Shown in pieces: positions 26,160-34,437 of a stretch of DNA of 51,828 bases. A program made the position numbers and the translations under genes. The notes below the pieces were generated by a model. The model saw only the letters and a list, made by a program, of their open reading frames with translations. It was not told the origin of the DNA and searched no databases. Source of the stretch: Opitutaceae bacterium (GTDB taxonomy: Bacteria > Verrucomicrobiota > Verrucomicrobiia > Opitutales > Opitutaceae); contig JAEUHB010000380.1 in NCBI GenBank assembly GCA_016794665.1, forward strand, positions 1 to 51,828, written 5' to 3'. Position 1 is the first letter of the stretch. Each line of letters opens with the position of its first letter.

Positions 26160-27185
26160 ATGAGACCACCCATTTTCCCCGGCCTCCTCGTGCTCAGCAC
26201 CCTCATCCTGACGGGCTGCGTCAACGGGCCGGGCACACCGCTCAAGCGCAAGGGCGACGAGATCGTCGTGGCCGGACAGCTGTTTCACACGGGCACGCGC
26301 GTCGTCACCTGGATGGACGCCGGCGGCTACGACGGCTACCGCACGGAGCGGCGCTTCAGCCCGGAGGCCGAGAGCAGCTTTGAGAAGACGAAGGAAACGG
26401 TGAAGGACATCCGCACCCCCAACCGCTACAACCTCCGCCGCGACGGCCTTTCGCCCGAGGAGATCGAGCGCGTGCGCGGCGGCGGCTGGGATCTGCCGCT
26501 GCTCCAGCGCACTGTCGATCAGTTCGTCGTGCACTACGACGTCGCGGGCATCAGCAAGCAGTGCTTCAAGATCCTCCACGACCTCCGCGGCCTGAGCGTG
26601 CACTTCATGTTGGATATCGACGGCACGATTTATCAGACGCTCGACCTGAAGGAGCGCGCCTTTCACGCCACGATCGCCAACACCCGCTCCGTCGGGATCG
26701 AGATCGCCAACATGGGCGCCTATCCTTCCGGCGCGCACAAGGCCCTCGACGAGTGGTATCCCAAGGATGCGCAGGGCCCGTTCATCAAGGTGCCCGAGCG
26801 CTACGGCGATCCGATGATCTTCACGAAGGACTTTGTCGGCCGCCCCGCGCGCCCCGAGCTCGTGCGCGGCAACGTGCAGGGCACCGATCTCCTCCAATAC
26901 GATCTCACGCCGCAGCAATACGCCGCGCTGACGAAGCTCACCGCCGCGCTTTGCAAGGTCTTTCCCAAGATGGCCTGCGACTACCCGCGCGACGCCACGG
27001 GCAAGCTCATCACCAAGAAACTCCCCGACGAGGACCTGAAGAAATTCCAAGGCGTGCTCGGCCACTACCACGTGCAGACCAACAAGACCGATCCCGGCCC
27101 GGCCTTCGACTGGGACCGCGTGATCAGCGGCGCGCGGCGGATGCTGGGGCTGGGTGAAGTGAAGCCGGGCGCGGGCGGGCAGTAG
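26160..27185 (+). CDS. N-acetylmuramoyl-L-alanine amidase lipoprotein (AmpD/AmiD-like)
   Basis: Amidase_2 family enzyme of 341 aa that cuts between MurNAc and the stem peptide. The ATG at 26160 gives a lipoprotein signal with lipobox LTGC at about residue 19, placing it on a membrane facing the periplasm, like AmiD. Zinc-ligand positions fit the family: His125 in VVHYD, His302 in GHYH and Asp311 in KTDPGPAFDW, the last block being nearly identical to AmpD except for one residue fewer between His and Asp. GIEIANMGAYP is another family block. It lies near the nagZ, permease and namZ genes but in its own transcript. Confidence 0.88.
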   Translation: MRPPIFPGLLVLSTLILTGCVNGPGTPLKRKGDEIVVAGQLFHTGTRVVTWMDAGGYDGYRTERRFSPEAESSFEKTKETVKDIRTPNRYNLRRDGLSPEEIERVRGGGWDLPLLQRTVDQFVVHYDVAGISKQCFKILHDLRGLSVHFMLDIDGTIYQTLDLKERAFHATIANTRSVGIEIANMGAYPSGAHKALDEWYPKDAQGPFIKVPERYGDPMIFTKDFVGRPARPELVRGNVQGTDLLQYDLTPQQYAALTKLTAALCKVFPKMACDYPRDATGKLITKKLPDEDLKKFQGVLGHYHVQTNKTDPGPAFDWDRVISGARRMLGLGEVKPGAGGQ

Positions 27186-27307
27186 GCTCGCCACGGCCGG
27201 TAGACGGACCGCGCCAAGAACTTCTCCCCGCCTTGCGGTTTTCTACTACTGCGCGCGGCGGGAGGTTGGGTCGTTGCCGGCGCCGACCACGGTGCTGAAA
27301 TCGCCCC

Positions 27308-27988
27308 ATGGCCAACGTCGCGCACGCCACCGGGGCAACGCAGGCCGCCGGGCTCGCCGAGCCGGGCGCGAAGACCGCGACGCGTTGCTCCCTCGACCAT
27401 CCGGCGCTGGTGCGATTGTTGCAGCGGGCTTATTCAGCAGAGCGCGCGGCGTCGTTCGCCTACATCGGCCACGCCGCGTCGCTGCGCGATCCGCAGGCCA
27501 AGTCCGCGGTGAAGCAGATCGAGGATGACGAGTGGGCGCACCGTCGCCACGTGCTGGCGATCATGCGGCGCTACGGCGTGCCCGTGTCGCGGTGGTTCGA
27601 GGGTTACTACTACGTCGTCGGGAAACTCATCGGCGTGAGCTGCCACGTGATCGGGCGGTTCATGCCCTACTTCTTCGCGGGCAAGCTCGAGAGCGGAAAC
27701 GTGTGCGAGTATTTCGTGATGATGCGCCATTTCCACACGCTCGGCATCACGGAGCACGACGCGGTCCTCCACGAGATGGGGATCAAGGAAAAGGAGCACG
27801 AGGTCTACTTCCTCGCGCAGATCGAAAACTGCCGGTGGCTGCCGTGGTTCGAACGGGTGTTTGCGTGGGGCAAGAACGCGAGCCGCAACGATGTCGACCT
27901 CGCGCGCAAACATGCGGTGGAAGACTCGCATCTTTACTGCGCAAACTACCACCGGAGCCCGTCCGACGACGACCTCGCCAATCGGTGA
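27308..27988 (+). CDS. Ferritin-like di-iron protein, COQ7-like pattern
   Basis: A 226-aa protein with the repeated helix signature of ferritin-like carboxylate proteins. Candidate metal ligands are Glu45 (SAERAASFAYIGHA), Glu75 and His78 (EDDEWAHRRH), Glu134 (CEYFVMM) and Glu161/His164 (KEKEHEVYF). Between the two halves is a hydrophobic segment (VVGKLIGVSCHVIGRFMPYFF) of the kind by which COQ7-type enzymes rest on the membrane. No ubiquinone genes lie beside it, so a specific oxidase or hydroxylase reaction cannot be given. It stands alone between the amidase and the HEAT-repeat gene. Confidence 0.7.
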   Translation: MANVAHATGATQAAGLAEPGAKTATRCSLDHPALVRLLQRAYSAERAASFAYIGHAASLRDPQAKSAVKQIEDDEWAHRRHVLAIMRRYGVPVSRWFEGYYYVVGKLIGVSCHVIGRFMPYFFAGKLESGNVCEYFVMMRHFHTLGITEHDAVLHEMGIKEKEHEVYFLAQIENCRWLPWFERVFAWGKNASRNDVDLARKHAVEDSHLYCANYHRSPSDDDLANR

Positions 27989-28064
27989 GTCATGGCCCAA
28001 TTCGCGACTTCCCGGCCACAAATCAGCCCTCGAATTCCGCGGCGCCGTGGCCTAGGAAGAGATC

Positions 28065-29783
28065 ATGTGGTGTCGCGTCCTTGTTTCACTGGCCGTATGT
28101 CTCACGGCCGGACCGGATGTTGGAAACAGCGCCGAACGCCAACCCCAGCTCGATGAGCTAATTCGTCGGCTCTTGCAGCACGACACGCGTGCCAGTCGTG
28201 GCATCTCGGCGGGCGAATCGGATCTAGCCAAACAAATCCAGACCTTCGGCGCCGAGGCGGCACCGCGTTTGATCTCCCTGCTTAGCCACGATAATGCTTC
28301 GATTAGGGAACTCGCCGGCTACGTGCTGCGCGATCTGCCGGGACTTTCCGAGTCGTATCTCGACGCGCTGATTGCCGCCTGCGAGCGGGGCGATGGCTGG
28401 ATTCCCCCGGCGATCGCGCGGATTGGCACGCCCCGCGCAATCGCTTTCCTGATCGGCGAACTCAAGCGCACGCCCAAGACAAACAATCAACTGACGTGGG
28501 CGCTAAAGATCGCGGGTGAAAAAGCTGCGCGTCCGCTGGCCGCGCTCTTCGACTCATCCGAGCCCGTCACGGACGATCTGCTCGCCGCCGTTCGCCATGT
28601 GTTTTCCGATATGGGTTCCGCGGCTGCGGTGTCCGCGCCACAGTTAATAGAAAGCGCGATCAAGCCGTCGCTACCAATGGACAATCGCAGGGCCGCGGTC
28701 CGCGCGCTCGGCGCCCTCGGGCTCGCAGCGGCCTCCGAGGTTCCGCGACTACAGGCCCTCGCGAACCGCGAGCCGGATCATTTCGCCGATCCCGTGGACA
28801 AGACAATCGTCGAGATCGGTTCGCCTGAAGCCGCTGCCATCCTCGCCACCCAGTTGCGCCGCACCCCCTCCGATCTCCTCCTGCTTCACGTGGCGAAGTT
28901 GCGCGAGAACGGCCGCGCTGCCAGCCCGGTCGTCGCGAAACTCTTGAACCATGAGGATTGGGACGTCCGGGTCGCGGCCGCGCGGGCACTCGGTTACATC
29001 GGTGCGACCGATGCGGCCGATGACCTGCGGAAGGCGCTATCAGACCCGGGAGATTGGCGCGTTGTCTATTCCGCCGCCCAATCGCTTGGCCGTCTCAAGG
29101 CCGCGTCTGCCGTGACGGACCTTGAAGCTATTTCCCAGCGGCATTGGCATGGCGCCGTCAAATCGGCAGCGGCAAAGGCGGCGCGTGTGATCCAAGGAGC
29201 GGAATCCTACGAATCCCGAGTTCCGGAAGCCCATTCGTGGTTCGAGTTTTTCGATCACACGACTGTGCAATCCGGCGGAGCGGCGCTCAATCCGTCCACC
29301 CTTCGCTTCCAGTCCGTTCTCGAGCCTTTGAGTGAGTCCGAGCGACGAGACCTCGCCGTCGCCGAGTTGGCCGGCCCAAACGTGGCTCCGAGGGCGTGGC
29401 TCCGGCTCGGCACGCACGGCCATCTGCTCGGCACTGACCTCGGTGAATTTGGCGGGGAATTGGTGTTTCGTGATGCCTCCGGCGCGAGGCACACTATCAC
29501 ACGGACAAACACTCAAGGAATCGTCCGCATGCCATTCGGCATCGTTGCGGCCACAGGCCTCGCGCACATGATCCTCAATAACGGATTCCTCTATCTGGTG
29601 GACTTCAATCCCGGCGAGACACCGGTTGCGCGACGTTGGAAATCCCTCCCGGGCGCGCCCCGGCGCATGGGCGTGCTCGAAAACGGAAATCTCTTCGTGT
29701 CCTGCGTGAATGGCGACGTCGTCGTGACCCCGACCGGCGAGATGCTCGCGGCTGACGTCCAGAACACGGCATCCGGCCGTTAG
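28065..29783 (+). CDS. Exported HEAT-repeat protein
   Basis: A 572-aa protein with a probable signal peptide (MWCRVLVSLAVCLTAGPDVGNSA). Residues about 50-375 contain several HEAT-like helical pairs, for example LISLLSHDNASIRELAGYVLRD and VVAKLLNHEDWDVRVAAARA followed by LGYIGATDAADDLRKAL. The C-terminal 180 residues differ and read like beta-strand repeats (LENGNLFVSCVNGDVVV). The function is unknown; such repeats usually hold other proteins. The gene seems slightly less GC-rich than its neighbours, which may indicate a different origin. It converges with gnd across a terminator. Confidence 0.7.
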   Translation: MWCRVLVSLAVCLTAGPDVGNSAERQPQLDELIRRLLQHDTRASRGISAGESDLAKQIQTFGAEAAPRLISLLSHDNASIRELAGYVLRDLPGLSESYLDALIAACERGDGWIPPAIARIGTPRAIAFLIGELKRTPKTNNQLTWALKIAGEKAARPLAALFDSSEPVTDDLLAAVRHVFSDMGSAAAVSAPQLIESAIKPSLPMDNRRAAVRALGALGLAAASEVPRLQALANREPDHFADPVDKTIVEIGSPEAAAILATQLRRTPSDLLLLHVAKLRENGRAASPVVAKLLNHEDWDVRVAAARALGYIGATDAADDLRKALSDPGDWRVVYSAAQSLGRLKAASAVTDLEAISQRHWHGAVKSAAAKAARVIQGAESYESRVPEAHSWFEFFDHTTVQSGGAALNPSTLRFQSVLEPLSESERRDLAVAELAGPNVAPRAWLRLGTHGHLLGTDLGEFGGELVFRDASGARHTITRTNTQGIVRMPFGIVAATGLAHMILNNGFLYLVDFNPGETPVARRWKSLPGAPRRMGVLENGNLFVSCVNGDVVVTPTGEMLAADVQNTASGR

Positions 29784-29811
29784 GGGCGCGTCCTTTTCTT
29801 CTGAGAAACAA

Positions 29812-29840
29812 AAAGCGCCAGAAAATCGTTCTGGCGCTTT
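29812..29840 (-). terminator. Intrinsic terminator, strongest for the gnd side
   Basis: A perfect 12-bp stem, AAAGCGCCAGAA (29812-29823) with TTCTGGCGCTTT (29829-29840), encloses a 5-nt loop. Read on the minus strand it is followed by TTTTTGTTT, a good terminator for gnd; on the plus strand only a short T run lies in the arm, enough for some termination of the HEAT-repeat gene. Confidence 0.85.
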
Positions 29841-29864
29841 ACCCGACGGGTCTCGCGTGGCGGC

Positions 29865-29904
29865 TCACATCGCGAGCTGCGGGCGCGTGGGCTCCGGCCA
29901 GTCG
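29865..29904 (-). pseudogene. Remnant second copy of the gnd 3-prime end
   Basis: The minus strand here encodes [12 protein letters not shown] followed by a stop, while the true gnd ends [12 protein letters not shown]. About 39 bp match the gnd end at 29959-29997 with roughly seven mismatches. The sequence upstream of the fragment does not continue as gnd. It is best read as a leftover of a duplicated or replaced gnd gene. Confidence 0.7.
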
Positions 29905-29958
29905 CCCGCCTTCGTCGCGCGACGCGGGACTACGGCGCGGTGATTGGCCGGATGCTCG

Positions 29959-31461
29959 TCACATCTCCAACTGCGGCCGGGTCGGCTCCGGCCAATCAAT
30001 GTGGAAGAACTTCCCGCGCGGCTGGTCCGTGCGCTCGTAGGTGTGGGCGCCGAAGAAGTCGCGCTGGCCCTGCAGCAGGTTGGCCGGGAGGCGGGCGCTG
30101 CGGTAGCTGTCGTAGTAGGAGAGCGCCGAGCTGAAGGTCGGGATCGGCACGCCGCACTCGCTGGCGAGGGCGACGACCTTGCGCCAGTTCTCCTGCGCCT
30201 TCTGCACCGTCTTGTTGAAATACGGATCGAGGAGCAGGTTCGCGAGGTTCGGGTTGCGCGCGTAGGCCTCGGTGATCTTCTGGAGGAAGACCGCGCGGAT
30301 GATGCAGCCGCCCCGCCAGATCTGGGCGATCTCGCCGAAGTTGAGCGTCCACTTGTATTCCTTCTGCGCCTCGCGCATCAGCTGGAAGCCCTGCGCGTAG
30401 GAGCAAATCTTGGAGCAGTAGAGGGCGTCGTGGATCGCGGCGATGAGCGCCTTCTTGGAGCCGCGGTATTTCTTCTTCGGACCCTTGAGGATCTTCGAGG
30501 CGGCGACGCGCTCCTCCTTGATCGCGCTGATGCAGCGGGCGAAGACGGACTCGGCGATCGTCGGCGCGGGCACGCCCATGTCGAGGGCGTTGACCGAGGT
30601 CCACTTGCCGGTGCCTTTCTGGCCGGCGGTGTCGAGGACGATGTCGACGAAGGGCTTCTTCGTCATCGGATCCTTCTGCTTCAGGATGTCCGCGGTGATC
30701 TCGATGAGGAACGAGCCGAGCATGCCGGCGTTCCACTCGGAGAAGATGGCGCCCATCTCGGCGGGCTTCAGGTTGATGAGGCCCTTCATCAGCGCGTAGG
30801 CCTCACAGATCATCTGCATGTCGCCATACTCGATCCCGTTGTGGACCATCTTCACGTAGTGGCCCGCGCCGTTTTCGCCGATGTAGGTCGCGCAAGGGAC
30901 GCCGCCGACGATGGGCTTGCCGGGCGAGGCACCGGTGAGGGGCTTGCCCGTCTTGGCGTCGACCTTGGCGGCGACGGCGTTCCAGATCGGGGCGAGCTCC
31001 TTGTAGGCCGCGGGATCGCCGCCGGGCATCAGGGCCGGGCCGAAGCGCGCGCCTTCCTCGCCGCCGGAAACGCCGGAGCCGATGAAGCGCAGGCCTTTTT
31101 CGCGGAGCGCCTTCTCGCGACGGATGGTGTCGGTCCAGAGGGCGTTGCCGCCGTCGATCACGATGTCGTTTTGATCGAGGAGCGGGACGAGCGAGTCGAT
31201 CACCGCGTCGGTGGCCTTGCCGGCCTGCACGAGGATGATCATCTTGCGCGGCTTCGCGAGCGAGGCGACGAACTCCTGCAGGGTCTTGGCGCCGAAGAGG
31301 CCGCCGGGCGTGCTGGGGTTTTCGGCGACGAACTTGTCGGTCTTTTCCACCGTGCGGTTGTAAACCGAGATGCGGAAGCCGTGATCGGCGATATTGAGCG
31401 CGAGGTTCTGACCCATGACGGCGAGGCCGATGAGTCCGATGTCGGAATGAGTTTTGGCCAT
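29959..31461 (-). CDS. gnd: 6-phosphogluconate dehydrogenase, decarboxylating
   Basis: Oxidises 6-phosphogluconate to ribulose 5-phosphate with release of CO2 in the pentose phosphate pathway. 500 aa with the N-terminal dinucleotide fold ([18 protein letters not shown]), the signature [17 protein letters not shown], the catalytic stretch [16 protein letters not shown] and the C-terminal substrate region [20 protein letters not shown] and FGAHTYER. The size fits the long dimeric form. Transcribed alone on the minus strand; no zwf or pgl is adjacent. A second copy of its last codons lies just downstream. Confidence 0.97.
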   Translation of the reverse strand: MAKTHSDIGLIGLAVMGQNLALNIADHGFRISVYNRTVEKTDKFVAENPSTPGGLFGAKTLQEFVASLAKPRKMIILVQAGKATDAVIDSLVPLLDQNDIVIDGGNALWTDTIRREKALREKGLRFIGSGVSGGEEGARFGPALMPGGDPAAYKELAPIWNAVAAKVDAKTGKPLTGASPGKPIVGGVPCATYIGENGAGHYVKMVHNGIEYGDMQMICEAYALMKGLINLKPAEMGAIFSEWNAGMLGSFLIEITADILKQKDPMTKKPFVDIVLDTAGQKGTGKWTSVNALDMGVPAPTIAESVFARCISAIKEERVAASKILKGPKKKYRGSKKALIAAIHDALYCSKICSYAQGFQLMREAQKEYKWTLNFGEIAQIWRGGCIIRAVFLQKITEAYARNPNLANLLLDPYFNKTVQKAQENWRKVVALASECGVPIPTFSSALSYYDSYRSARLPANLLQGQRDFFGAHTYERTDQPRGKFFHIDWPEPTRPQLEM

Positions 31462-31568
31462 GGCGGAAAGTCTGAAAGGCCGCGAGTCCTAGGCTCTCGC
31501 CGGCGGAAAACCAAACCGATTCTCGGGGCGCGTCATAAAATAACCGCCGGACGGGCGGAAACGACGCG

Positions 31569-31865
31569 TCACTTGCGGCCCTTGGACGGCAGGAACTCGG
31601 CGATCCAGGCGATGAACGGCGTCGCCCAGGCGGGCTCGTCGCGCTCGTAAACCCAATTGAAGCCGATGAACGAGAGCACCAGCAGGATGATCAGGCCGAG
31701 GATGAACTTGCTGAACTTGGCGGCCGTGCGGATCACCAGCACGGCCGCGATGAGCGCGAGCAAGCCGACGCCCACCTTGATCCACAGCTCCACGGGCACT
31801 TCCAAGAGGCGATCGAGAACGCCTTTTTCGGCCGGGGCGGCGGCGGCGAGGAGGGATGCAAGCAT
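31569..31865 (-). CDS. Small membrane protein, unknown
   Basis: 98 aa from the ATG at 31865; an earlier in-frame start overlaps moaE and would add a basic leader. Two hydrophobic helices are evident (IKVGVGLLALIAAVLVIRTAA and FILGLIILLVLSFIGFNWVY), with a short Lys/Arg-bearing turn between them and a soluble tail ending PSKGRK. I do not recognise the family. It lies 53 bp downstream of moaE on the same strand and could share that transcript, but nothing links it to molybdopterin synthesis. Confidence 0.6.
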   Translation of the reverse strand: MLASLLAAAAPAEKGVLDRLLEVPVELWIKVGVGLLALIAAVLVIRTAAKFSKFILGLIILLVLSFIGFNWVYERDEPAWATPFIAWIAEFLPSKGRK

Positions 31866-31918
31866 GGCGGGGAGGCTAGGGTGGAATCGCCCCGGATTCG
31901 AGCGCGGAATGGCGGGCT

Positions 31919-32371
31919 TCAGGCCGGCGGCGGCGCGTCCGGCGAACCGTGCTCGCCCCGGGTGGCGCAATTGATCCAGGCGGTCGCGCCGGAGGCGTAG
32001 TGCTCCTTTTTCCAGATGGGCAGGCGGGCCTTGGCCTCGTCGATGACGTAGCGGCAGGCGTCAAACGCCGCGCCGCGGTGCTCCGCCGTCACGCCCACCC
32101 ACACCGCCAGATCACCCAGCGCGAGGTGGCCGATGCGGTGCACGCAAACGGCGCCGAGAAGCGAAAATTTCGCGCGCGCCTCGGCGAGGATCTTGTCGCC
32201 TTCGGTCACGGCGAGCGGGATATAGGCCTCGTATTCGAGCGAGAGCACGGGCTGGCCCTCGTTGCGGTTGCGCACCCAGCCCTCGAAGGTCACGCACGCG
32301 CCGGCCCGGGCATCGGTGAGGGCGCGCAGCAGGGCGGCGGGGTCGAGGGGAGCGGGGGAGATACGAAACAT
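31919..32371 (-). CDS. moaE: Molybdopterin synthase catalytic subunit
   Basis: Large subunit of molybdopterin synthase, which inserts two sulfurs carried by MoaD into cyclic pyranopterin monophosphate. 150 aa from the ATG at 32371; a GTG at 32392 overlapping the moaD stop (GTGA) is an alternative that adds seven residues. Family blocks: GACVTFEGWVRNRNEG, LEYEAYIPLA, VHRIGHLALGD, HRGAAFDACRYVIDEAKARL and PIWKKEHYASG, with the active-site lysines in the last. Follows moaD directly. Confidence 0.94.
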   Translation of the reverse strand: MFRISPAPLDPAALLRALTDARAGACVTFEGWVRNRNEGQPVLSLEYEAYIPLAVTEGDKILAEARAKFSLLGAVCVHRIGHLALGDLAVWVGVTAEHRGAAFDACRYVIDEAKARLPIWKKEHYASGATAWINCATRGEHGSPDAPPPA

Positions 32372-32388
32372 GGCTAGCCGGTGTCGTG

Positions 32389-32631
32389 TCACCCCCCCGC
32401 CACCGGCGGGATGAAGACCACGCGGTCGCCGTCGCGGAGCGGGGCGGTGCTGGCGACGAAGGTGTCGTTCACCGCGGCGCGGATGCGGTCGCCGGGGAGC
32501 GTGAAGGCGTGGCTCGTTCGCAACTCGTCGTAGAGCGCCGCGGGCGTCGTGGCGGCGGTGGCGAGCGTCTCCTCGGCGAGGCCGCGCTGCTCACGCAGGA
32601 TGGCAAAATACTGGATGCGGACGGTGATCAC
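32389..32631 (-). CDS. moaD: Molybdopterin synthase sulfur carrier subunit
   Basis: Ubiquitin-like sulfur carrier, 80 aa. It ends in the Gly-Gly needed for thiocarboxylate formation (FIPPVAGG), and ITVRIQYFAILREQRG is the typical first strand and helix. The start is GTG at 32631 overlapping the moaC stop as GTGA, so translation is probably coupled. Sits between moaC and moaE. Confidence 0.93.
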   Translation of the reverse strand: MITVRIQYFAILREQRGLAEETLATAATTPAALYDELRTSHAFTLPGDRIRAAVNDTFVASTAPLRDGDRVVFIPPVAGG

Positions 32632-33101
32632 GGGGCGCGGTAATCTTTTTTCCCGCCGGTTTTTTCGAGCAGGCGGACATCCTTGATCATGATGCCGTGG
32701 GTCACGGCCTTGGCCATGTCGTAGAACGTCAGCGCGGCAATCGTTGCGCCCGTGAGCGCTTCCATTTCGACGCCGGTCTTCGCGTGAGTCTCGACCCGGC
32801 AGTGGATGGCGATTTCACCGCGGGCGGGGTCGGGGGTGATTTCGATTTTGCAGTCGTCGAGAGCCAGCGGGTGGCAGAGCGGGATGAGGTCGCTCGTCTT
32901 CTTCGCACCCATCACGCCGGCGAGGATCGCGGTCTGGAAGATCGGGCCCTTCTTCGTCACGAGCTCGCCGTCGCGGAGGAGGGCGGCGAGCTCGGCGGGG
33001 AGCGTGACGACGGCGACGGCGTGGGCGGTGCGGCGCGTCACGGGCTTGGCGCCGACATTGACCATCGCGGGACGGTTCTGAGCGTCGAGGTGGGAAAACA
33101 T
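32628..33101 (-). CDS. moaC: Cyclic pyranopterin monophosphate synthase
   Basis: Second enzyme of molybdopterin synthesis, acting with MoaA to form cyclic pyranopterin monophosphate. 157 aa; reads MVNVGAKPVTRRTAHA near the start, and has KTSDLIPLCHPLALD, THAKTGVEMEALTGA and the closing KDVRLLEKTGGK, all standard. Lies 46 bp after moeA on the same strand and overlaps moaD. Confidence 0.96.
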   Translation of the reverse strand: MFSHLDAQNRPAMVNVGAKPVTRRTAHAVAVVTLPAELAALLRDGELVTKKGPIFQTAILAGVMGAKKTSDLIPLCHPLALDDCKIEITPDPARGEIAIHCRVETHAKTGVEMEALTGATIAALTFYDMAKAVTHGIMIKDVRLLEKTGGKKDYRAP

Positions 33102-33147
33102 GGCGGAACGTTCGGAGCTGAACGGCTAGCGCTCAACGCTCATTTGG

Positions 33148-34356
33148 TCAGAGCCAAGGGTGAAACGGCGCGAGGGTGCCCGCGGGAAATTCCGACGTCT
33201 CCGCGGGCAGTTCGACGAAACCGTCGCTGCCAATCAGGCCCGCGAAGTCGCCGGAGGTGTTGCTCGGGTCGGGCGTAGCCAGCGGCTCGGCGTGCGGGCC
33301 CCGGGAAAGTTTCACCGGAAGAAAATAAGCGAGAGGCGGCTTGAAGGTCACGGGTTGCGCGAGCGCCACGACGGTCGGGGGTATGGGCGCGAGGCCGCTC
33401 GCATGGGCGAGGGCCGGGAGGACGTAACGGTGCAGGCAGGTGAACGCCGACACGGGGTTGCCCGGCAGCGCAAAGACGGGCGTGTGCCGCGGGCTGACAC
33501 CGAACCAAAGGGGTTTCCCGGGGCGCTGCGCGACGCCTTGGAAGACCTTCTTCACTCCGAGCCGGTCGAGTTCGGCGGGGAGGTAGTCGAATTTTCCTTT
33601 CGAAACGCCGCCGGTGACGAGCACGACGTCAAACTCCGCGAGGATGTGCCAGAGCCGGTGCTCGATCTCGTGGCGCACGTCGCGGAGGTGGAATCGTTCC
33701 GCGCCAGGATAGCCCGCGGCGGCGAGCGAGGCTCGGATCGCGAGGTCGTTGCTGCGACGGATTTGGTGCGGAGCGACGGCGGTCCCGACCTCGACGAGTT
33801 CGTCGCCCGTGGAGATGACGGCGATCTTGGGCCGGTGGCTGACGGCGACGGTCGCGCAACCGCACGCGGCGGCGACGGCGATCTCGCGGCCGGTGAGGCG
33901 CATGCCGGAGCGCACGATCAGGTCGCCCGCGCGGTGATCACTGCCGCGCGAGTGGATGGCGTGGCCGGCGGTGAGGGCCTCCGCGCGGCCGGTGAGCGTC
34001 ATCGTCGCACCGTCGCGGGAGGTTTCCTCGTAGGGCACGACGCAGTCGGCGCCGTCGGGCACGACCGCGCCGGTCATGATTTCGATGCAGGCATCCGGCG
34101 CAGGTCCGAGCATGAAGGCTCGCATGCCCGCCGCTTGCACTGCTTGGACTCGAAAAGCCCGCACGCCCGCCGCCACTGCGGCGGCACGGAGAGCGTAGCC
34201 GTCGAGCGTCACGCGGTCGAACGGCGGCAAATCGCGGTCGGCGCGGATATCGGCGCGCAGCACGCGGCCGTGCGCGGAGGCGAGGGGGCAATCCTCGCGC
34301 GGCAAGGCGGCGGTGTTTTCGAGGATGAGCATTTCAGCCTCTGCGGGGGCAAGCAT
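33148..34356 (-). CDS. moeA: Molybdopterin molybdenumtransferase
   Basis: Inserts molybdenum into adenylylated molybdopterin. 402 aa from the ATG at 34356, or 394 from the ATG at 34332. The open frame runs far upstream but that part is antisense to moaA. Family blocks: PPFDRVTLDGYAL, IEIMTGAVVPDGADCVVPYE, AVISTGDELVEVG, VLVTGGVSKGKFDYLP and the substrate loop VFALPGNPVSAF. First gene of the minus-strand moeA-moaC-moaD-moaE set and divergent from moaA. No mogA or moaB was found in the window. Confidence 0.94.
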   Translation of the reverse strand: MLAPAEAEMLILENTAALPREDCPLASAHGRVLRADIRADRDLPPFDRVTLDGYALRAAAVAAGVRAFRVQAVQAAGMRAFMLGPAPDACIEIMTGAVVPDGADCVVPYEETSRDGATMTLTGRAEALTAGHAIHSRGSDHRAGDLIVRSGMRLTGREIAVAAACGCATVAVSHRPKIAVISTGDELVEVGTAVAPHQIRRSNDLAIRASLAAAGYPGAERFHLRDVRHEIEHRLWHILAEFDVVLVTGGVSKGKFDYLPAELDRLGVKKVFQGVAQRPGKPLWFGVSPRHTPVFALPGNPVSAFTCLHRYVLPALAHASGLAPIPPTVVALAQPVTFKPPLAYFLPVKLSRGPHAEPLATPDPSNTSGDFAGLIGSDGFVELPAETSEFPAGTLAPFHPWL

Positions 34357-34437
34357 GCAGGAACCAAAGGAGCCGGACCAAAGGGACGAAAGGACAATCT
34401 GGCAAAAGCGACGCGGCTGTGCCCTCTGTTTCGTTCC
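34357..34437. promoter_or_regulatory. Shared divergent promoter region of moeA and moaA
   Basis: This 81-bp gap must carry promoters for both directions. Two direct copies of ACCAAAGG at 34363-34370 and 34377-34384, 14 bp apart, are the only pattern seen and could be a binding site. No riboswitch fold was recognised. Confidence 0.35.

Noticed and set aside
27831..27870. GGTTCGAAC-like stretch resembling a tRNA T arm
   Set aside because: It lies inside the ferritin-like gene and no acceptor or anticodon stem can be formed around it. No tRNA or rRNA gene was seen in the window.
33160..34437. Upstream extension of the moaA frame (would give a 768-aa protein)
   Set aside because: The extra 426 codons are antisense to moeA and show no domain; MoaA proteins are about 330-350 aa, matching the GTG at 34438.
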